A stretch of 64,000 bases of DNA from Phellopilus nigrolimitatus (taxonomy: Eukaryota > Basidiomycota > Agaricomycetes > Hymenochaetales > Hymenochaetaceae). Location of the stretch: positions 1-64,000 of the forward strand of contig JAJOHG010000091.1 in assembly GCA_021029095.1 (NCBI GenBank), read 5' to 3'. The notes under the pieces were generated by a model. It made no database searches and was not told where the DNA came from. It worked only from the letters and a program-made list of their open reading frames with translations. Made by a program: the position numbers and the translations under genes. Each line of letters begins with the position of its first letter. Position 1 is the stretch's first letter. Below are positions 32,346 through 44,805 of this stretch, piece by piece.

Positions 32346-34766
32346 TCATCCGGACGATTCGACTGCCTGGCGGATCAGCGACGCTGTCTTCTCGGAGCGC
32401 GGAGTGATTTTGCATTTGAACGGCTTGGGGTGTCTTGCAGAAAGTCTATGAGCACACGAGGACACGTTTAGAAAGCGCCTTCAGATAAACTGACCGTACG
32501 AAATTCGAGGTGTACTCTTCGGTCGGCGTGATCGGGACGCCGTTCTCGTCGAGCGCCTTCTCGATGTTGAAGGCGGACAGTATGGACGCTGCGCCGAGGA
32601 ACACCTTATATAGTCCGTTTAAACGCGATCAGTACGCTCTTGACATCTACCAAGTCTGTTGGAACTCACGGCGCTCACTGCAAAATGACGGCCTGGGCAA
32701 ATCCTATTCGAAGATATTCCCGCATTCAATTCAAGAACCAACATCTTCACGAGCAAGTCCTTGGAACGATGCTCACCGGCGGCCTATTCCAAAGGTGATC
32801 TTGTTAACGTCAACAGGCATCTTATTCCCTTCTGCGGGGAGCCACCTATCAGGAATGAATTTCTCTGGCTCTGGGTACTCCTTAGGATTCCGCAACATGG
32901 CCCTTCGTTCATTCCACGTAAATCAACTTGAAAAAAAAAAAAATTCTATAAAAAACCTACCAGAGATTAGAGTAGATGGTGGTGCCGGCCGGGATGAGAT
33001 AGCCGTTGTAAACGTCGTCCTCGGTAGCGGTATGTGCAATGGCTGACGAGATCGACTAAAATCAATAACAAATTTGAGACGTACAGAAGCGAGTCCACAA
33101 ACCCCAGGGCGCTACTACCTGCCATCTTTCAGATATGAGTAATTATGGAGCGAATGTCATCATCGATGCCTCTAGTCCTTTACGAGCAGGCTCACCTCAT
33201 GGCCTCTTTACAAAGTGCATCCACGAACGGCAGATTCGGACGGTCCTCCATCGTCGGAAGATTGTCCTTGCCTATGACTCTATCTAGTTCCTCTTGTCCG
33301 CGTCGTTGCGCCTCGGGATTCAGGACCATAGCCAGTATAAATGTAAGCAGTGATGTGGCGGTCTTGACGGATGCAGAAAGAAGCATAAATGAGTTCCTTA
33401 CTCTGAATCAGAGAAGCTAGGAATTCCAGCTTACCGTGTCCGCACCAGCTGTTGCGGACCATCATTAGAAGCTAGCTGAAGGAGTCACATTGAAACATAC
33501 CTGAATGCATAACACCTGTGGTCTTAGCGATGAGGTCTTCTTCTTCTATGATGCCGTTTTCAGCCGTCTTCAATTCCATAAGCTTGCTTGTAATCGAAGG
33601 AGCTGCTGTGCCGTCAGCCTAAGAAATTCGGGAATTAAATAATTAGTCTCCTATACGAGTCCATAAGAGACAAGACTCGCAATTATCGCTTTCGCCATCT
33701 CGTGCGGCTCGTGGTACATAGCCATCGAATCCTTGTATCCTTCCTTCGCGATTGCGTGGAAACTAGCACCTGGGAACCAAGTAGGGAGGTAGCGTACTGT
33801 TTCGCGGTAAGCGCCGTGGCCAGGTAGCTCCGATGAAGAAACAAACAGGCTACCCACACCAAGGAAGAGCGTTCACGAGGAAGAAACCTTGCGCCACAAT
33901 GGAGGCCGTTAATCCCTTATCCGCGATCTCGACATACGGGTCGTTAGATTCCGCGACTGAAAGGAATGCTCAGTCTCGCCGCATTTACGCATCGGGGTAA
34001 AACAAACATGCCTTGATAGCCGTAGGTAACCATCATGACTGATTCGCCAGCTGAGCTGCAATTTTATTAGATACAAATTTAAAAGATGGAATAGATGGCT
34101 TGATTTACTGTCTTAGGATCTCAGGGAAATCATCCGGTGTGTTCAAAAGCCCCAATAGCATCCTGTGAGCGGACCTCGTCTGCTGTTCAGCGTAGTCCGC
34201 TACAGCAGACGGCTGGAAGTAACGATGCGCCGTCTGTCTGAACTTCCTCAGTTCATCTCCGTAAGGCATGACGGTCGGCAACCATTGCGTAAAACCCTCC
34301 CTAGATGTGGACGATGAGGACGACGACGACGACGCGAGTTAAATGGATGCAATTTAGATTAAGCTTGAATGTACGGCTTACAGGTCGAGCATGACATTTC
34401 TCGGTCGAGACGAGTAGTTGTGACCGCGCTTCTCGAATAGGTCGACAGCGGCCTCATAGGTGTTCAAAAAGAGGTAACGAGTCCCAAAATTCTGAATGAA
34501 CACCAAGTCACCTAATGAGTGAATGGTCAGCGAAATCTGAAGGATGATCTGGATTCTTAAATCTCACCGTACTGCTCTCCCCATTGTTGCGCCTTCACCC
34601 ACTCTTCGCTCGGCGGCATATCAAAGTAATTTCCTACCAAAGGCAGTCCCTTTGGTCCGGGGGGATACTTCAAAGCGTTAGCGCGCTGTTTGCGCCAGGA
34701 GCGCCATGATTGCAGGCATTTCAAAGCACAAGCGAGGGCAAGAACGTCGACTAGATAAACAATCAT
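32346..34766 (-). CDS. Cytochrome P450 (P450-5), mosaic
   Basis: Fungal membrane-anchored P450, apparently intact with the 15-exon layout. It starts MIVYLVDVLALACALK at 34766 and stops at 32346-32348. The heme loop is RICPGRHFAV after FGIGRR, the I-helix AGADT comes from the 14-nt exon, and the K-helix is EAMR. The promoter and exon 1 belong to the P450-3 type, while exon 3 and the downstream body match P450-4, so the gene looks recombinant. The TATA motif is TATATAAG near 34,810. A SEC65 remnant lies upstream and a DUF6533 relic downstream. Confidence 0.87.
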
Positions 34767-34817
34767 GTCTTGCTCGAGTTCACATCAAACGGAAACAATG
34801 AAGGTGGGCCTTATATA

Positions 34818-36440
34818 CCAAGGGCAGCAAAGTTTCCCCTGAACCTTGAGTTAGTCATTAGAAGCCGCATGATAAAATGAGAACGTGTGGGGTAGCTCTT
34901 TGTATCCGAAATAGAGACTGAACACACGTTCGAATAGGGGATTCAAGATTCAGGTAACACAGGAGTAAAGAGACAGGCCAATGCGAGGCCGCAAACCTTG
35001 AGATCATCTTCCGAAAGGAGCGTCCCGAAGGAAGGTATAGATGAGTTTGGGAAAGGAACTGAAGCCGAAGGTAATGGAAGAAGCAGTAGCTCCAAACTCC
35101 CGACCTACCAATCATGTGCGCTTCATGCATGATGATACCTCCTACCAGTCCGTAAGTTTTTCTAGATGCACGGAGGCAAGCGGTAGGTCGCCGCCTTATA
35201 AGCGCACACAGTCTATCAAGCGAAGGACTTTGAACCTAATTAAAATACTGGACCACCAAATCAGTTTATATCCGAAAGTCGACGGAAAGGTGCGTGTAAA
35301 TTCCACTTGCTAGTACAAGATTTCCGCATACGGGAATCGAGCAAGTCTCCGTAGCGAACAACAACGCCAGATAACGTCGTCGATGAAGACGGCGGAGGCT
35401 CGTTTACGCCTATTTTTACGTCTCGGAAGACTTTTCGCGCCATCGCGTTCTGTACCCCCAAGTAAAGCGCCAAGAATGCGACGCACAAATCGCTCGGGAT
35501 GACAGCTGCGTGCATAGCTACGTTTGCGGAGATATGAGCGGTATGCATTCGTGAAAGCACTTAGAGAAAACGATCATCAAAGAGAAAACGCAACGCACAT
35601 ACAGCACTGCCTTCCTCCCCGAAAGACCGTTCCTGAGACCACTGGTAGCTCCTTTCGTCCGCTGATATACCCGGCCCACGAGTTATCTCCAATTTCATTC
35701 GCGATGAAGCTCAGCAAGCGCCATGAGATGGTGCAGGATACGAAAAGCGATCTCGCATTATATTGGAATTATTTCGGGAACGCCGACGAAGTGGAGTACA
35801 TAGCTTCCACTTGTTAGTCCAGCGTCTTCGTACGAGTCATGTGCACAGATTCGATCTTCGTAGCGAATGGCAATGACAAATAACGCCGCTGAACAGAGTT
35901 TAAAGTGGCAGTCTCCGGCAATGCAGAGGGGCTGGGCATAATGCACGCTGATCGTTGCCCCATGTCTGACGGATTGGACCACGTTCCTTTGACGCGAAGG
36001 CGAAGGAAACAGTATCCCTAGTCTGTCGTCTGAAAACAGTGGATCTATTAGGGAAAGAAAGGGTGAGAAAATCAGCTACTGCTCTTATTGACTGGGATGA
36101 GGTAAACTACCGTAGAGATGGATAGGCCTTCGAGAAGAAGCTCCATGAATGCTGGTGCATTCTAATAGTAGTGGCGTCGAAAGAAATTGCATGAGGCGTA
36201 TAAGAAAGGCGCAAAGAGAAAGGGATCACGCACAGCTAAGGTAGCAACGATGTCAAATCGAATACTTCGTAGTGTATTTGCTTCCACAGACTGGGGCCAT
36301 TACATGTATTCCCTATCGACCATGCTCGTGTATTAAAGAATAGCGGGGTGTTCAGCCACATTGAAGATGTCCGCCTACTGCTTGTCAATAAGACAGCTGA
36401 GACCTGCAGCGTTTTAACGTTGGATAGGGATGAAAAGTAC
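34818..36440. other. X-type P450 upstream spacer, second copy
   Basis: No gene. It matches 25,460-26,870 to about 36,240. The remainder is the common flank of the SEC65 pseudogenes. Confidence 0.6.
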
Positions 36441-37140
36441 GTAGGTGAAGACTAGAAAGCATGCCCACCGTTCAGGAATCCAGACCACACACTGCCGTCC
36501 TGTCGCTCCCGGAAAGTAGAACCCGGCCGCTCCCCGACCGGGCCTAAGGGCGCGCTCCTGACGTCCGTCGACGAGGACTCGGACGACGACGGGGGCGCCA
36601 GCGACGCCTCTGACGACGCCCCGCCGCCGCCGCCGCCGCCGCCGCCGCCTAACCCCGGGCCTGCGAGTCCCGCAGACGCAGATGCAGGCCGGCGCACCCC
36701 CGGCGCCCTCGGAGCCGACGGTCTCCGACCTGACGCCCTACAAGAAGTGCGTCCCTTCCTCCACATCCCTCCGCATCACACCCCAACGCTGACCGCACGA
36801 CACGCAGGTGGACGTGCATCTACCCGATCTACGTCGACACGAAGCGCGCGTACGGCGCGTCGCGCGCGCGGAAGCCGTGTGGTGTCCGCTGAGCCGCGAC
36901 ATCGCGGACGCGAGTGCGCGCCTCGGGCTCGGCACGCTGCACGAGGTGCAGAAGCAGCACCCGCGCGACTGGGCGAACCCTGGGCGCGCGCGCGTGCAGC
37001 TCAGACGCAACGGGCGCCTCGTGAACGAGCGCATCATAACGAGTGCGTACCCGCGTTTTTTGCTTTTTGAGGCCGTGGGGATTGAGATGATGACGCGCCC
37101 GTGCGCAAGAAAGACAGCTCCTGGAGGCGATCGCGTTATA
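36441..37140 (+). pseudogene. SEC65/SRP19 pseudogene C
   Basis: Plus-strand SEC65 copy with the same 5' truncation and flank as B. It keeps the end of exon 1 (VSDLTPYKK at about 36,725-36,748), intron 1, exon 2 to about 37,041, intron 2 and the start of exon 3 ([13 protein letters not shown] at about 37,109-37,135), then stops matching. Retained introns show that it arose by DNA duplication, not from mRNA. Small indels break the frame in exon 2. Confidence 0.8.
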
Positions 37141-37920
37141 CAGTTGACTATCTCATGGTGCATAAGCTACTAAAGCGTAAGCTCCCACATATTAGTGGGG
37201 GAAGCGAAGCGTGTATGACTAAGGCTTATTCTGAGTTCTTTCATTTTAGTTTCTATAGCCATTTTAATCTTTTCGGTGCCATGTAATTGGAAGTATTAAT
37301 AGCCACTAGTAGTTGCAGCTTTTGTTATGCTTTAATGTGCAGAGGATTGTCTGCAAGACGCAGCCAGAGAAAAGATCTCACGTCACACAGTCCCAGGTCA
37401 CGTGACGCATTTCGGGGAGGCCAGTAAGTTCAATTCCTTCCTCACTAGACTTTATTTAATTTTGTAAGCAAAGTTCAATCTCTTTTTGCTAAGATCTGGA
37501 GCTCAAGTGTGGAAGGAGAAAAAGAGGGAGAAAGACAGCAAGCATACATCCGGAGGCACGTAGCATCATGATCAGTTGTCTCACTGAGGGCACACAGCCA
37601 CACGCGACATGTCACGTGATAGTTTTTTGGAAGCCCTGCCCGGTAAGGGGGAGCTTCGCTCATCAAAACCCTGGGAACCGACCTCGGTATGCAAGAAATA
37701 TACTATTTGATAATGCATAAGATTTTGGGGGTTTATGCATAAATATATAGGCAATTTTAGAAATTTGGGGCACCAAGTTTTTGAAAATACAACCCACACT
37801 GCTATACTGTATGTAGAACTGCTATACTTCGGATAATGTTCCAGGATTACGCTTTAAAAGGTGTAATTTTGGGATTTTCTAAATTCTGTCATGACATAAT
37901 ATGCCATATAACAAGTAATG
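37141..37920. other. Intergenic, contains a diverged dispersed repeat
   Basis: No gene. Around 37,580-37,680 is a diverged copy of the 12.2-kb repeat (ACACAGCCACACGCGACATG and GGGGGAGCTTCGCTC). Around 37,690-37,920 the sequence becomes AT-rich with many TGCATAA motifs. Confidence 0.45.
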
Positions 37921-38062
37921 TATTATATAAATACATATTTATTATTGCATAATATCTATTAATGCATAGGAAATCCTGGAATGAGCGTATGTATTATATA
38001 AATACATATTTATTATTGCATAATATCTATTAATGCATAGGAAATCCTGGAATGAGCGTATG
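37921..38062. repeat. Perfect 71-bp tandem duplication
   Basis: Two essentially identical 71-bp units (37,921-37,991 and 37,992-38,062). Each holds the near-palindrome TGTATTATATAAATACAT and ends in GGAATGAGCGTATG. The unit is AT-rich and without coding potential. Confidence 0.8.
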
Positions 38063-38276
38063 CATTATGCAACAATCAACTGTAGGTCAGAAATGGAGAA
38101 GATGGCTGAAGTACAAGAGCAAAATTAAGATCGAGAGTCATGGCACAGACAGTTGTACAATTGTGCATAAAGATATCATTCTGGATGAATCTCTGCAAGC
38201 AAGCACACCAGACGTTGATCCGCTACTCGAAATAAAATAAATAGATCCAGAGCCGCGTATTCAAGCCGCGAAGACC

Positions 38277-40026
38277 TCAAATACCACTGCGCGAGTGATG
38301 AATATCCTGGAAGCGCATCCCACTCAGCGTTGGCATCTCTGTGCTAGAACCCCCGTTTAAACCTCTTTCTGCCGCCTCATGAAGATTGAAGAGGATTCGG
38401 CTTCCGAGTGCACAAGGGACACAGGCGTTCGAAAGTCCAGACGCTATAGCTAGAAAGAGCCCTCCGTCCAGCCAGTAAGAGAGCAGGCTCGCAACGCTGC
38501 ATGCAATCACGCTGTCAAGGAGAAGACAGAATAAAAGCGAGAGTTAGAATCCATTGCTGGGGGATGATAAACAGGGGGAATGATAAACAGAGACGACACA
38601 GACACGAGGAAGTAAAGCAGTTGGTCCCGGACGAGAACGGTCACCAATCTTGACCCGCAAGCGTTCTGCCACGTCCCAGAATCTCGAAGCTTCATGCATT
38701 ATTAGACCTACGAGAACAAGCTCGAATGTGACAGGCACAATCCTTAAGAGATGTGAGCCATGAAGGAGAGCAGTTTAACTCGATTAACTCACCAATATAC
38801 AGTTGCCCACTTTCGATGAAACGTCCCAGTATATACGCAGGAAGACTTTGGGCCAACGAACACTACACCGACTGGAGGTCTTAAGTAACAAGAATCCATA
38901 TACATATATTAAAGTGAATGGCTTTACCCCTATATGCGATCTCGACATACAGAAGAATGGCGAACATCAAAACGACCTCTAAGGCAAAAAGTACCGAAAG
39001 ACAGCGAGCTGTCCTCTTATCTAGAAAAGAAATTTGGTGAAATCATTTTCTCTCGCTGGTTCATAAGCACAAACCTCCGGAGCGAAAAGCCAGGGCTCTC
39101 AATAGAAGGATATCTGCAAGAAATATTTAGCAAGAGGAAGTATACCTAGACCGAATCACACATGCAGTCAATCGCAAGTATCCCGATCATCCCTTTAGCC
39201 GAACGTAAAGCGCATGAGTAGCCGAAGGTTGTCTATTTGAACAGCAGCTTACCGGCTATCTGGTAGGTCCATCTTTCAAAATGGCCTGTTGGCAACCATT
39301 AACGCAAGGTCACCATCGCAAAGGAAGGTATCGAGCCTCACGCAAATGAGGACTGTGAATCATCGGGAAAAAAGAGCTATCAGATGCTTACAGCTGCAAG
39401 TTTGTTTTTGTAAGCCGAGGAAAACATATAAGAATGAGCAAGCTTCATTTACATGGTGTTATCGCCGGAAGTGAAGCAAGCTGAATTAGAGCACGATCTG
39501 AGATTCTGCGCTCCGCAAAGTATGCATAGACATAACCCACAGTATATATCCACAATGGCGCTAAACAATCCAACATAACGATTCTGCAAGGCATTGTGCG
39601 AGGGATTGGTCATCAAATGTAGCAAGGGAAAACGATACAAGTTATATCGAGCTGCTTACCAAAAAGAATATCCAGGAAAAGCGTTTTCGGGAGGAACTCT
39701 GGTACGAGCACTTAACTTTATTGAGAACATCTCATTACGACAAACCAACCGTCAAAAACTTACCCAGAAGTACTTGACCTATAACATGCACAATCTCATG
39801 GGTCACCATCATGGGAAAGATACTGGCAACTCACCTCTTTCCCTAATGTTATAACTGCGGGTGGGTACTCGTATCGACGTCCAGTGGCTATTTGTAAAAA
39901 GCTTTGGACTCAACTGGTATCATAGACAAGGAGAGACGATGCCGCGATTCGGCAGTAACTTGCTTGCTTTATGCAAAAGGCGTCTTTGATTGCGACATGG
40001 AAGGTTATATTGGCGCTGTCTAACAT
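38277..40026 (-). pseudogene. Decayed copy of the DUF6533 gene
   Basis: Inverted copy of the gene at 5,265-7,017. It starts at 40026 and keeps the YCRIAASSLLVYDT, NRYVG and final-exon (IACSVASLLSYWLDGG) segments. It is broken in several places. Exon 12 has a 2-nt deletion near 38,660-38,675. The exon 4 acceptor AG has changed, and the exon 4 donor GT is now GA. It preserves the CAG-CT-GTAAGC arrangement at the site of the 2-nt exon and has a normal GT donor after exon 1. Confidence 0.75.
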
Positions 40027-40846
40027 TTTGTTGGATAGTTTGGTCGTAGGACAGAGACTATCAGAGAAGAAGAACCTCAAGTTTAGGCCAAAGGGGAAAC
40101 CTGACAGCACCAGTACAATTGTGCTCGTCGTATAAAAGCAATGAGGCTGTTTGCGCTCTTAAGTGCGATCAAGACTCCCGACCGCGAATTTCATAATGAC
40201 ACGAAAGAAGAGATCCCCAAACACCGAAAGAGTGTCTGCAGTGCAGTGATCCAACTAGAAGTCTAGGGAGTGCTAGAGTTCATCATGCACGAGGAAGACG
40301 TGTTGGAACGCGCAGAGACTGGTTTCGGGGTTACGGACAAATCGGTTTGATTAGTAGGCAGGCAACATTTAGGCACTTGCGTTTGCCCACGGCCCACTGC
40401 TGGCAACGTCGCCCCTCGCATTTCAACAAGATGGCCGACGTGGTGAAGGTTTGATTGTGTGCCCAAAGCTTTAGCATGCAAGAGGGGTATTTGTTTTGAT
40501 TCGCCCAGGCCTTGTCGTTACGGTGAAAGCGGACAATAACCACTGCAATGACTTGCGACCAGATCATGCAGATTTTTTTTTCTGTGCATGCTGCCAGCAC
40601 ATCCACCTCTGCCTTCCCGTACTTCCCCGTGCTTTGTGAGACGCACCCTCGCTGAGCGTCTTTCGCTTATCACCTCTGTCTCATCGTGTTTATGTATCTT
40701 GCAGCTGAGATCGATTCGAAGTAGAGACAGACAACTCGGTCCAAGCAACTTTCTTACATACTGCAAAACAACGTACATACATACAAACGTAAGTACAAGC
40801 ATGTTAGTTTAACCAGGCCCTGTCTTCGATCCGGCCCCGATGGTGC
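40027..40846. other. Upstream flank of the DUF6533 pseudogene
   Basis: No gene. It matches 4,800-5,260 in inverted orientation, interrupted by about 140 bp of unmatched sequence (about 40,292-40,430). From about 40,738 it matches the P450-3 3' flank. Confidence 0.5.
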
Positions 40847-43278
40847 TCATATGGAAGACTCGACTGCTTGGCGGATCAGCGACGCTGTCTTCTCAGAGCG
40901 CGGGGTGACGCTGCATTTGAACGGCTTGGGATGCCTTGCAGAAATTCTATGAGCTCACGGGGACATGTTTAGAAAGCGTCTTCAGAAACTAACCGTACGA
41001 AGTCCGCGGTGTACTCTTCGGTCGGCGTGATCGGGACGCCGTTCTCGTCGAACGCCTTCTCGATGTTGAAGGCGGACAGCATGGACGCTACGCCGAGGAA
41101 CACCTTATATCGTCCATTAAAAACACAATCAGTATGCCCTTTGACATCTTGACATCTACCGAGTCTGTTGAACTCACGGCACTTCCTGCAAAGTATCTGC
41201 CTGGGCAAATCCTATTCGAAGGAGAAAGGAAGTAAATGTATACTCGCATTCAACTAAAAATCGACATGTCCAGAAGCGAGTCCTTGGAACGATGCTCACC
41301 GGCGGCCTATTCCAAAAGTGATCTTGTTAACGTCAACAGGCATCTTCTTCCCTTTTGCGGGGAGCCACCTATCAGGAACGAATTTCTCTGGCTCTGGGTA
41401 CTCCTTAGGATCCCGCAACATGGCCCTTTGATCATTCCACATAAATCAACTTGAAAAAAAGTCTATAAGAAGCCTACCAGAGATTCGAGTAAACAGTGGT
41501 GCCGGACGGGATGAAATAGCCGTTGTAAACGTCGTCCTCAGTAGCGGTGTGTGCAACGCCTGACGGGATCGATTCAAATCAATAAAATCCTTTGAACACA
41601 CAGAAGCGGGTCCACGAACCCCATGGCGCAACTACTTGCCATCTTTCAGAGATGCATAATTATGGAGTAAATGATGCGTTTAGTCTTTTACGAGCAGACG
41701 CACCTCATAGCTTCTTTACAAAGTGCATCCACGAACGGCAGATTTGGACGGTCCTCCATCGTCGGAAGGTTGTCCTTGCCTATAACTCTATCCAATTCCT
41801 CTTGCCCGCGTCGTTGCGCCTCGGGATTCAGAACCATAGCCAGTATAAATGTGAGCAGTGTGGTGGCGGTCTTGACGGATGCCGGAAGAAACATAACTGA
41901 GTTCCTTACTCTAAATCAGATAAGGTAGGAAGTCCAACTTACCGTGTCTGCGCCAGCTGTTGTCGACGATCATTAGCAGCTAGTTGAAATAATCGCATTC
42001 AAATATACCTGAATGCATAACCCCTGTGGTCTTAGCGATGAGGTCTTCTTCCTCTATGATGCCATTTTCAGCCGTCTTCAATTCTATAAGTTTGCTTGTG
42101 ATCGAAGGAGCTGCTGTGCCATCGGCCTAAGAAATTCGTGAATTAAGTAAATGATCCCCTATGCGAGTCCACAAGAAACAAGACTCGCAATTATCGCTTT
42201 CGCCATCTCGTGGGGCTCGTGGTACATTCCCATCGAATGCTTGTATCCTTCCTTTGCGATCGCGTGGAAACTAGCACCTGGGAACCAGGAAGGGATATAG
42301 CGTACTGTTTTATGGGAAATTGCGTCAATAGAATACCACGGATGAAGACGCAAAACAGGCCGCTCACACCAAGGGAGAGCGTTCACAAGGAAGAAGCCCT
42401 CGGCCACGTGGAAGTCCGTCAACCCCTTATCCGCGAGCTCGACGTACGGGTCGTTTGATTTCGCGACTGGAAGTAATGCTTAGTCGCGTCGCATATACGC
42501 ATCGAAATAAAACAAACATGCCTTGATAGCCATAGGTGACCATCATGATCGATTCGCCAGCTGAACTGCAATTTAATCGAATATAAACCGAGCAGATAGA
42601 ATAAACGGCAGAATTTACTGTCTCAGGATCTCAGGAAATTTATCGGGGGTGTCCAAAAGCCTCAATAGCATCTTGTGAGCGGATCGCGTCTGCAGCTCGG
42701 CGTAGTTTGCTACAGCAGACGGTTGGAAATAGCGATGAGCCGTCTGTCTGAACTTCCTCAGTTCATCTCCGTAAGGCATGACGGGTGGGAACCATTGTGA
42801 AAAACCCTCGCTAGAAGTCGACGATGACACGATGACGACGATGCAAAGTTAGCAAAAAACTGGTCAGGCATCATGGAGGGGAATGTAGCATACAGGTCGA
42901 GCATGACATTTTCCGGCCGCGACGAGTAGTTGTGGCCGCGCTTCTCGAACAAGTCGACAGCGGCCTCATACGTATTCAAGAAAAGGTAACGAGTGCCAAA
43001 ATTCTGAATGAACACCAAGCCACCTGATGAGTGAGTGTTTAGCGAAATCTGAAGGATAGTCTGTATTCTTAACTCTCACCGTACTGCTCTCCCCATTGTC
43101 GCGCCCTCTCCCATTCCTCGCTGGGTGGCATATCAAAGTAGTTTCCTACGAAAGGCAGTCCCTTGGGTCCCGGGGGATACTTCAGCGCGTGGGCGCGCTG
43201 TTTGCGCCAGGAGCGCCAGGATTGTAGGCATTTCAAAATGCACGCGAACGCAAGGGCATCAACAAGATAGATGATCAT
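40847..43278 (-). CDS. Cytochrome P450 (P450-6), mosaic
   Basis: Fungal membrane-anchored P450 that appears intact over 15 exons. It starts MIIYLVDALAF at 43278 and stops at 40847-40849. The I-helix AGADT comes from the 14-nt exon, the K-helix is EAMR, and the heme loop is RICPGRYFAG. It uses GC donors after exon 4 and after exon 6 (C|GCATAG). The promoter and exon 1 match P450-4, while exon 3 and the 3' flank match P450-3, the reverse of P450-5. The TATA box is at about 43,321-43,328. The DUF6533 pseudogene lies downstream, as the intact DUF6533 gene does behind P450-1. Confidence 0.87.
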
Positions 43279-43328
43279 ATCCTTTGCTCGGGTTAGCACC
43301 AGTGGGAGCAACGAAGGCGCCTTTTATA

Positions 43329-44560
43329 CCGAATGGACCAGGTGGAGGCGGAATACATTGAATGGAGAAGCTTGGGCTGAGTTTAGGTCTAACGTCCGAT
43401 AAGAGGGTAACAGGGTTCACGAAAAAGAACGTATGGCGAAGCTTTGTTATAACAAAAGCGGAGACCAAGCACACACGGTCCAGCATGAGACGTAGGTCAT
43501 GAAGCATAAGTCTATTTTGACCAATCGAGTTGAAGGCAAAGGAAGAAGAAGTGAAGCAGAAGTGGCAGCCCAGACTCCCGCCGACCTATCGATTGATATC
43601 GCAGCCTCTCGATATATGTTGATATTGAGTCTAAAATCGTGCTCCTTCCAAGACAAAGACACGGGCCGGCACTTTAAGAGTGCCGCAACTCGTGAAGCGA
43701 TAGAGTGATCCAAGATAGCCGCTATTTGAATCAATGCGCGCCGAAAGTTGTTGTGTGCTCTCGGACCTAAGCGATCTCGCATTATATTGGGACTATTTCG
43801 GGAACGCCGACGAAGTGGAGTACATAGCTTCCACTTGTCCGTCCAGCGTCTTCGTACGAGTCATGCCCACGGGTTCGGTCTTCGTAGCGAATGGCAATGG
43901 CAAATAACGCTGCTGAGCAGAGTTTAGAGAGCGGGAAATCAGTGGCAGCCTCCGGCAATGCAAAGGAACTGGGCATGATGCACGCGAACCGTTGCCTGAT
44001 GTCTAGCGGGTTGGGCCACGTTCCTTTGACGCGAAGGCGAAGGAAACAGTATCCCTAGTCTGTCGTCTGAAAACAGTGGATCTATTAGGGAAAGAAAAGG
44101 TGAGAAAATCAGCTACTGCTCTTATTGATTGGGATGAGATATTTGTTGTAGAGACGGATAAGCCTTCGAGAAGAAGCTCATCGAAGGCTGATGCATTCTA
44201 AAAGTAGTGTCGTCGAAAGAAATTGCATGAGGCTCATGTATGAAAGGCGCAAAGGGAAAAGAATAACGCACAAGGTGGCAACGATGTCATATCGTAGAGT
44301 TCGTAATGTAATTGCTTCCACAGCTGGGGCCATTACATGTATTCCCTGTCAACCATGTTCGTGTATCAAAGAATAGCGAGATGTTCAGTTACACTGAAGG
44401 CATCCACCTAGTGCTTGTCAATAAGCTAACTGAGGCCTGCGGTGCTTTGGCGTTGGGTAGAGATGAGAAGTCCGCAGGCGAAGACTAGAAGGCATGCACA
44501 CCCTTCAGAGATCCAAACTACACACCGCCATTCTGTCGCTCCGAGTGAGCAGAACCGGGT
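43329..44560. other. Z-type P450 upstream spacer, second reverse copy, with SEC65 flank remnant
   Basis: No gene. It is nearly identical to 29,870-30,500 up to about 43,980, then diverged. Its far end (about 44,475-44,560) still carries the flank that precedes SEC65 pseudogenes B and C, but the SEC65 body itself is missing. Confidence 0.6.
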
Positions 44561-44805
44561 ATAGTTTATGCGCCGATCCGTTAATTGTTCGAAACGGCTG
44601 CCAAAGCAAAAGAGAAGGAGAAAAAAAGAAAAGAAAAAGAACCGCCCTCACGAAGGGCGTCGCAGCAGGGTCCGGAGCAAACGTGCGCTATACCCAAAGC
44701 GAAAAGAAAACGCACACACACGAACAAATACAGATAGGGTTGTATTTCCCGAGCTTCGTGCTCGAGGTCCACCACACATAAGGAGTTACACGTACGCAGA
44801 TCACA

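Noticed and set aside
37921..38062. Possible CRISPR-like or satellite array
   Set aside because: There are only two adjacent units with no spacers, so it is a simple tandem duplication.
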